The notes beneath the pieces are model-generated. The model was not told the DNA's origin. It did not search any database and worked only from the letters and a program-made list of their open reading frames with translations. From Toxoplasma gondii ME49 (lineage: Eukaryota; Apicomplexa; Conoidasida; Eucoccidiorida; Sarcocystidae), in contig NC_031479.1 of assembly GCF_000006565.2 (NCBI RefSeq), positions 6,198,885 to 6,262,884 on the forward strand: 64,000 nucleotides of DNA, read 5' to 3'. Shown piece after piece: positions 38,301 through 47,300 of the stretch (position 1 is the stretch's first letter; each line of letters begins with the position of its first letter). A program made the position numbers and the translations under genes.

Positions 38301-41300
38301 CAAATGTGCCTTCGATCGGAGTCGAAAGGCATGGACTGAGGATCTTCACAAAAGCCGCTAGCAGCGCTGACCCGAGAATCAGGAGGTCTGCTGGATCCCT
38401 TTCCCCGCGTCCTGAGGCGTCTCGCTCCCCTATCGTTGTGCCGCAGCTCTCGCCTCTTCGCCTTCTGTCTCACGCGCAGCACCGCATTCGCGGAGGGGAA
38501 AGAGTAGGTCGAAACGGACGCCGACGCACGCGCCCGACGAGAGTTTCTTCGTCTGTCTCCCTGAAAAATGCCAGGAGGATGGAAAGAAGCAAACGACTGT
38601 TTCCTGGCTTTCCCTCTCGCGTCGAAGACCTCCTCGCGCTTGTCACCATTGGAATTGGTCCCACTCTCCGTTTCGATGGTTGCCCTTTCTCTGCACCTTC
38701 CCAGCTTCCGCTTCAAGACTGGCCGGAGTCGACGTTTTTTCAGGGTGCGACCAACGCGACCGCGAGACGTGGAAGAAAGCGTATCGTTTGCATCGACGCT
38801 TCCTGTCCATTCTAGATGGTTTCGTCTCGATATGCCCCCTCTGCATCTCTGTAAGTTCCGTTGTCCTCCCTCTCCGCGTTTGCGCTGACTCCGCCCGCTG
38901 CTCGGCTTGTCTCGGTTGCCCTGCGGCCCGGCCTCGCGGCTCCAGATCCCATTGAGGCTCTTCTCGTCCTTCTCGAAGTCTGGGGCCTCTTGTAGGCTTC
39001 GAAGCCTTAGCTTGCCTGCGTTTCGTTTGCGTCGCGAGTCTTCGCTCTGACGAGCCAGGGCCTTGTGAAGACGCCAAGATGTCCGATGGAAACCATGCCA
39101 GAGTCCCCAGCCGGGCGCCCGACGGTCTTCTGTGGAGACACCGCTTGGCGCGGGGCGAAGCAGGGCACCGGACGCCAGGGAGAGCAGCGCGGACGAGGAG
39201 GAAAAAGAAGAAGAAATGAGGAGTGGCTTTAGTTCTGCTCGAGACGACGGCGTCACGCGAGGAAGAGATGGCACAGACGAGACAGAGCGATGTGCAGATT
39301 CACAAATTCTGTCGGACGAAGACCGGGAGCTTTTTCCTTCCTGCCCATCTCCTGTGGTCTTATCGTTTGCCTCTTTTGCCTCATCCTCCCACTCGCCTTC
39401 ATCCCACACCGATGGAACGGTGAGAGACGAATTCGTGAACAAGAGATGAGGTCGTAGATCTCGCCGGCCGGCATGCTCTCTTCCCTGTTCTCGCATTCCT
39501 TCTCCTTCCTGTCCGGCAGCTGCCTCCACCGTGTTCCCTTCTTCTCGATCCTCCCCGTCGGTTTCCATTGGTCTACTTTCTTGTTTAGCTAAGCGTGAGG
39601 AGGGAGAGAGGAGACGGCTGCTTCCCCGTCTGGGACCAGTCGCCGGTGCTTCGCCAGCCTGCGCTACATCAGCGTGCTGTTCGGTCATCCCAGCGCATGT
39701 CTCTGGGGTACGTTCGCGGCGCAATTCTCCGGCTTCGGATTTGTGTCTTTTCTCCGTCGTAGGAAAGAGGTGACGTTCGGAGTGAAGGCCTCGCGGTCCC
39801 CCCGTCTGGGACAGAGACGTAAGTTCTTCGCCTCGCAAGCCGGCAGAGCCCGACGCTTGAGGCTCCACATGTGTCTCCTTTCCAGCAACGGAGGGAGCAG
39901 CCGACGTTGCGGGGGGTGCCGGAGAAGCCGGCGAAGCAGCGAGCGGGGGAATCGAAGAAAAGGCATCGAGCAAGCTGGCAAGAGGGTACACAAGGTTTCG
40001 CAGATCGTCCTCGGATAGATCGAAAAAAATCCCTCTGAGGCACAAACAGAAAACCGGAACGACAGTGGAATGCGCCAAGTGGAAAAGAGTTTAACTGAGA
40101 CAATGAAGGCCTGGAGACATAGGAGCGTAGGGGCTCAGAAGATGGCGAGGGAACAGAGCGCAGAAACAGCAAACTGCTAGGACAAAGAAGGGGGGGAGCA
40201 CGGAGATATACACAGCGTAGAAGGGGAAAGGTATAGAAGCTCCTCTGTAGCGCAGAATGGCAGAAGCGGCAGAAGGCTAAAAATATTTCAGGCTCAACTC
40301 GACAGTCTGCACAATCTCATATCACCGATATCCCTTCAGAAGCGAAACGGATCCCCACTTCCAAATGCCTACGCGACGCCGAGGTCATACCCGATTAGGT
40401 TGTCATCCCTGAGCATAAGCCGAAAGGCTGGAAGGCCCTGAGCTCGAGTCAAATGGCATACATCCACGAAGAGGCGAAAGGATGTAGGATAAAGGAGGTA
40501 GAGGGGTGAATGGTCACCTCTTTGAGAAGAGCGTTTGTCCGCAGAAGCGGAGACTCTTCGGCGGCGGGGAGGCGATTCGGTGCTGGCCTCTCTACCTTTG
40601 TCTCCGGTATTCTCAGCGTTACCTCTTCCTCTCTTTCCCTTTCTTTCCTCTGATGGTTTTTCTTCATCACTTACTCCCTCCCCTTCTTCAGCCCCCTCTG
40701 CCCTTCTTCTCTTCCGCATGTCGCTTGCTTCATGCCCACTGCGACATCCTGGAGTGTTGGCGCTTCTCTTCCTGAGACGCATGCAATTGAGACTTATTTC
40801 ATGTCCCGGAACTTCATCCAGGACGTTCACAGTATCAGAGGGGAGAAGGGCGCGCAATCCTTGTGGGGACGAGTCCTCATGGTGGGGCAGCGATGATCCA
40901 TGAAGCGAGGAAGGCGAGGGACAGTCGACATTTTGTTTTTTCTCTGCGGTCCCGGCCTCGGTATATTCGAAGCCCAAAGCAGGAGACGAAACGAGAGCAG
41001 AAAGCGTATCTCTTTCGCCTTTGCGAGTACGAAGTGAGGAAGTTGACGAGCCAAGCACCTGCTCGGACGAAGAATAGGAATCTGTCAAAGTGTGTCTCCC
41101 ATGCGTAGGAAAACTTTCTGCATGCACAGAAGTCAAGGGAGAGACTCTGCTGCCACGACTTCTTCTCTCTCCACTGTGTCGTCGCCTGTCCTTTGAAGCT
41201 GTCATCTTGTTCTCCTCTCTTTGGATTCCTTCATTTCCTCGGTAAACGCGCTCCGACGGTGAAGCTGCGGAAGGAGATTTGACAAGCAGGCGGCTGCTGT

Positions 41301-44300
41301 CTGATAGGCGACGACTGCCTCTCTCCCCTCTGGAAAATGTGAATGATCTTCCTTGGCCTCGCTTCCTGTCGGCGGTCGAGGCTTCGTCTCTCTGCTCATT
41401 TTTGCTGTCTCTCAAAGATGATCCACTCACGACTTGCTCGCTTTCCTCGTCTCTTCCCCAGAGCTCACGTCCGTCGTTCCGCCCTCTCCTGTTCCTCTCG
41501 TCTGTCTCTCCTTCTGGGCCCACTCGTGGCTTGGAAGGAGACAGGGGACGACAGGAGGCGGGCACAGCTAGTCCGGTCTCAGAGAGGCGAGAACATGTCT
41601 CCTTCGTCGCTGGATCAGAGGCAGATAGTGCTGCGAGAAGCTCACCGCAGGAGCTACAGGTGCATGCAAAGGAAAGAAAATAATCGAAGGCAGAGGCGTT
41701 TCCGACGCGAAGAACCGTACAATCCCCGCAGCCGAAGGCATATCTGTCAAACAGGCGCTCTGAACAGAGGAGAAGCGAGGGAAAGGGAGAAACTGCAGGG
41801 ACGGATTGCATGTTTTTGCCTTGTTGCTTGGCGCCTGACATATTCCATTCGTCAGGGTTCTCACCGATTCGTAGACGTTCGTGTTCCTCTCTCCTTTCGT
41901 CTCCTGAAGGTCCTGGGAGGCTTGCAATTTCTCGAGTGGTTGTGCTGTTCGCATGCGCGCTGGCCCACCCTCTGGTGTTTCCCTGGACACTCGTCGCTCT
42001 CATCGATAACGGAGCACCGAGCCGCGAGGAAGATTCCGACGAAGAATGCAAGGGAGAAAACGAAGAAGCGGACAACTCAGTGGCGTCGACTCGGGGAAGC
42101 TGTAGGTGCGAGTCGACGCAGACGGCCCCACACGAGAAGAGCAGTCCTTCAGACGCTTCGATGGACTCATGAAATGGAAGGAGGAGACGACACGGCGCCT
42201 CAAGAACCACGCAGAGATCGGAACAAGAATGCGACGAATTTCCAAGGGCCATCTCGGCCAAGTACGTCTCCTGCCTTGTCACAGCCTCTCGCGCAGTTCC
42301 CTCCATCCTCGCCAGCAAATAGCGTCGTTCCATCGGCTCCAGAGCTTTCAGAAGAACTTGCACCATCCGCAGCGCCGCCGCGGGGCTCAGCGTGACGAGG
42401 ATAGAGTCCTTGAGGTGTACGTACAGTAGCGAGTCCGGAGTCGACTTTTGTCGCTTCGCCCACATATCCCAGCGGAGCCACCCGCCCTGTGTGTCTCCCT
42501 GGGACGGCGGAAACATCGCAGGGCCGGGATCAGCAGCCGCCGATCCGAAGAAAGAAGAGAACAGTCCAGAAGCGGCGGACCGTGCTTCCAGTCGGGAAGG
42601 TCGGAATGGTGGAGACGGCAAGGAAGAACCAAGCGAAGACGAGGGCGGTGAAGCTGATGAGGAGAGACGGCGGGACGCAGCAGCACCCGAGCAAAGCGAA
42701 TCTCCAGAATACGGGTGTGGCGTCCACGCGGCGACAGCAGAGAAGGAAGGCAGCGGCTCTTCTCCACTCGAGTTTCCTCTGTCTCTCTCCGCGCCTCTGC
42801 TGACACATTGAGCAGAGAGTGAGGGCGAGGTAGGATCGGGACGCGTGAGGCCTGAAGAAACGTAAGAGGTCGCTTTATGTTGGCAACCTGTGGACCAGCG
42901 CGAGTAGGTGGAACTGGGCACACGCGGGTCACAGGACGAAGAGTCTCTCTCGGCTGCTTGCTCCGCGTCTGTCGCGCCGGCGACGAGCGTAGACTGGAAA
43001 TGGGCAGAGAACGAAGACGAACCGCCATGCGAACAGACGGATCGTTGTCCAGAACCCCCAGGCAGGGGTCCGGTGCACGGAAGCGCTGACGAAGCGTAAC
43101 ACGGCGAAGGCAGAGAGGCGAGGGGAGACGACAGCGACGCGGAGCCGAGAGAGGACGGACCGGCCAGGAACGGGCACCCAGCTTCAGGTGGCGCAAGCGT
43201 GCGAAGCACCGTACGATGCGCCAAATCTGGGGACAGAAAATCTTCTATACTCACGTCTTGAAATGCGACACAAGTCGATGATCTCCCTTCATCAAAAAGG
43301 CTGAGAACACACAGAAAAGGGGAATATGCGAACGCACAAACCGCGGAGACTTATGCGCGTCACCAGATCTATTGTGGTGTGCGTAATATATGCATATATA
43401 TATATATATATATTACACATTGGAAAGGAGAAACAGAGATGAAAGTGAACCATAAGTAGATCGATAGTTATATACATAGACACGCGTTGCGTTCGCTGTC
43501 TTCACATCAATATGAACGCGAAAGTCTGTAGATAGCTGGGAATACTAGTCGGCAATATCCTCGGCATACAGATGTAGATCCAAGCTGTGTTCAGCTTCCC
43601 TTGAAATCCGTGAAACATAAGCGTGATACTTCCTCCCTTACTGCACCTCGGCACCTCGCTTACACGCTGTGGAAGTAGCCTTTTCGGCACTTGAGAGAGA
43701 GATGCTCGTCTTCCGCTTCTGAAGGTCGAAGTGTGATTTCCATGCAGTCGAAAACGACAATTGTCATGACTGTTTTGGTCAGTCTTTCTTCTGACAAATT
43801 ATGCACTACACGCATCATGTTGTCGCTCTCGCTACGTCCTCCCTCTTCCCCCTTCCGGCGCTCGCACCTCCTGCCGTTCTTTCGTAGATGCGCTCGCGAA
43901 CAAGACGGGGGAGGCCGCAGTCGACCTGCGGCTTCGTCTTCTTCTGTGTCTTGTTCTTCCTGTCCAGAGTATTCGTCTCCTGTCCAGAAGTCACCTGTTT
44001 CCTCTTCGTCATGTCCATTAACTGTCGCAGCACTTTCACGGGATCCCATCTGCCAGGACAAGGGGGCATCCAGGGGCGACGAGATCGAAGCCTCCTTGAG
44101 GCGATCTCTAAAAATGGAGAAGACACAAGAGGGAGGCCGATCTCCAGACGGACGACCTCCGATGTTGTCCTGACTGTTTCCTGTTTTCTGGTTGACTTCG
44201 TCAGTATCGTCCGCGGCAGTCCTTTGAGGGGGCGAAGCTTCAGCGCCTCTGCAGATCTTGTCGGAGTACGGTGAGGAAGTAAATCGAACAGGAGCTGAGT

Positions 44301-47300
44301 CGTCTTCACAAACAGGGCCAGTCCCAGGAACGGTTTCCCTTCTTTTCTCAAGAGACGAATTCTTTTCCTCGGTGCCCCATATTGTCCAGCTCTCCGCAGG
44401 ACTATCCAGTGTCGCGAACGTTGTCGGATTTCCAGAGTTTTCACAGAGTGACGGCGACTCTTGGGCAGGGTAGAAGAAGAGGTCGCTAGGTGTTTCGTGT
44501 CCATCTTCTTCCCTTCTGAAAGGCGTTTCCCCCACGTTGGAACCGACGGTTCGAATCGGCATCTGCCCAGTTTTTTCGAGAGAGAGACTTTTGTTTTGCT
44601 TTCCTCGTTTGTTTCGATCCTGGTCCCAGAAGGATAGCCCCGCTCCCCGCAGTCGTGAATGGTCTCCCCGCTTTTTCTTCTTCTTGGTTCTTCCTGTCGG
44701 AGCCCCGTTCTCTGGCTGTCTCACTTGGTCCTGACTTTCTTCTCCCTCCTGCATCAGACCTTTCAAGCTTTCGAGCGCTTCTGTCCGTATTCGCAAGATA
44801 TCGTCTACCCAGTACGTTTCTTCGAAGGTTGCGATGCACTGGTCGTCTCGATCGTGTCTTGTTTTTCTTCGATATCCACGCTCGACGTCGCCACCTCTTG
44901 GCTCCGTGTCGTTATGTCCCTGATTTGTTTCTGCGTTACTTTCCATGAAGGGAGGCAGGAGGCCAGACAACTCTTCGGGAGCCTCTGTCATGGCCTCTGG
45001 CACACCAGCGCCCCCCCGCAGTTCTGCCTGTCTCTCTGGAGGCATCCGTTCGGCAAGGATAGGCACATGCACGTGAGTCGCCACACGCCCTTCGGCTTCT
45101 GCAGTGCCTCTGGCCTTTCCGTTCTCGTTCTGTCTCTCGTCGGCTTCAGAGGGACTTTGGAGACAAGGGGAAGGGTGGTGGCCGAGAGCGTTGACTCCAG
45201 GAACAGAGCGGCGAGGCGCCAAAGCATTAAGGGGAAAAGAGAGAGGTTCTGTCGTCACCTCATCCGTTTCGTCGAGTAGAGAAGACAGAATTCCGGCGTC
45301 AGGCGTCGCAGCCTGTGTGCCTCCTAGCGTGTCCTGAAGAAAAGATTTGAGCTGAGAATACCTCCCGTGCGTTCCGAGATACGTTGATGTCTTTGCCAGC
45401 AGTCGCCTCCTCCAAGCTAGAAAGTAATTCCTCTGCTCTTCTGCCGGAGGTTGCTTCCTCCTAGAAAAGGAACACAGAAACACACGATAGGGGGGAACGA
45501 AAAAGGTGAACTGAGAGATTGCGTTGCTGAGAGATAGAGAGAGAGTGTGTGTGTCCTAGACTTAGGTATCCACGTTTGAACGAATGTACAGAGTCCTTTT
45601 CAGGTAGAATCCATGTGCATGCAAGTGTGAAACCGAATGCGAATGAAAGGATATCAACAGTTGTTTAGATGCGTATTGGCCGCCTAGCATAAATGCGTCG
45701 GTTCACACACGTGGATGTAAATTTCTTCGCACACATATACACATACATGATTATTTATTTACACCCAAAGAGACAGATGTAGAGAGAAACGAGGGAGGGC
45801 ATACCGACGTAGTGATGTATACAGATAAACTGCTTGGCGCAACGTGGTATAGTGTGAGCAAAGAGGCATTTCTGATACACGTCTTCTGTGCATGTCTCGT
45901 TTCGCCAGCTTGCCAAGATGCGTTGTGGTGTTTTGAAGAGGACTGGTATTCACAAAAATGAGAATCCTTTGTATCCCTCAGAAGGAAGTGGTACATGCTC
46001 TTTATTGAGTCAGACTGACATCAGTTCCAACGCAGTGCCGGAGATGAGATCTCCGTAGAGGAAGATGTTGTAATCGATCCACTGCAGAACAGTGGCCAGC
46101 TGGTCCATGGTGGTCTCGATGCATGCATGGGAGAAAACAAAGTATAGCGTGAACGCGGGCAGAGAGGTATCTTCCGCATCAGGCTTCCACGTCGGCTTCT
46201 CTTCTCTCGTCCGGGCTCCTGCAGTCTGTTTGTCGCCTGCATTCTCTGCTTGCCTCTCGTCGCCTTTTGTTATGAACGCCTCACTCTGTGTGTGCTCTGA
46301 GGTCGAATTCGGCCGCCCGGCGGCGTGGAGTGCGTTTCTAACCGTCGGACTCCCTCGGTCCCCGTGTGCTTTTTGAGTCCCCCCTGTGCCTGTCGAATAC
46401 GGCTGAGATTGTCCTGGGATGTTTGACGACACTGACCGGGCAGACACGTCCCCGCGAGACCCTCTGAAGACTTTCGAGAAACAGCCGAGGTCTGCGATGG
46501 CTCGAAGCGGCCGATAAAAGATTCTATCGGAGAACGCAAAACTTCCTGGTACAGCCTGCGCGGGGCGACTTAGCATGCGGACTCTCAGCTCGAGCCTTCC
46601 TGGGCGGTAGAGGTACTGGTGCTGCGGAGCGCTTGCTTCTGCTCTTAGAGTCATTTCTTCGTGGGTGTACAGATCGTACACGGTCAGCAGTGGCCTTTTA
46701 TCTGGGTTGTCCATGTCTGTGTCGTCTTCGCAACGTCGCCTGCCTGTCCCATCCTGTGTAGCCTTCGAACCTAAAAGGGGCGTTGTCCCCTGCGGATCAC
46801 CATTACAAACGGAGACTGGGCTCCTATCTTGTGGGTCCCGAACTGAGTCAACTACCCCATTCGCGTCGCATCCGCCATCTAATCGAAGCGCTCCGGCGTG
46901 ATTGTCAACTACACGCCTTGCTAGAATCCTCTCGGGTGCGTCGCCCTTCGAGGCAAAATCTGCACTTTCAAAGCCGGTCAGCTTTCCCCTTCGCCTTGCC
47001 ACTCGGTGGCGCGACCTGTCGATCCATTCATCTGTTCGCGAACCGGTGAGTACCTCAGTATCAGCGACAGGGTGTTCTCCCGCTTTCCTCTGTCCATCGC
47101 GTGTCTCACCCCTCCGTCGGTACTGTCGAGACTCGAACGGCCGCCGCTGGGAAGCACTCGAACCTTTTTCGGCCCTCTGCTCCCCTTTGTTCGACGAATC
47201 CTCGCGCCGACGTGGCGGGTCCTCTCTAGGTGAGGAGACTCGGCAGTCTTCTTGGTGCGGTTGGTAATGTTTGCGGGACTTAGGAGGAAGAAGTGAACTT

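Noticed and set aside
43502..43690. Minus-strand frame as an exon between VPS13-like exons 4 and 5
   Set aside because: It overlaps the end of exon 4 in another frame and would need an intron of about 25 bases. Direct joining of exons 4 and 5 is in phase and reads as continuous strands.
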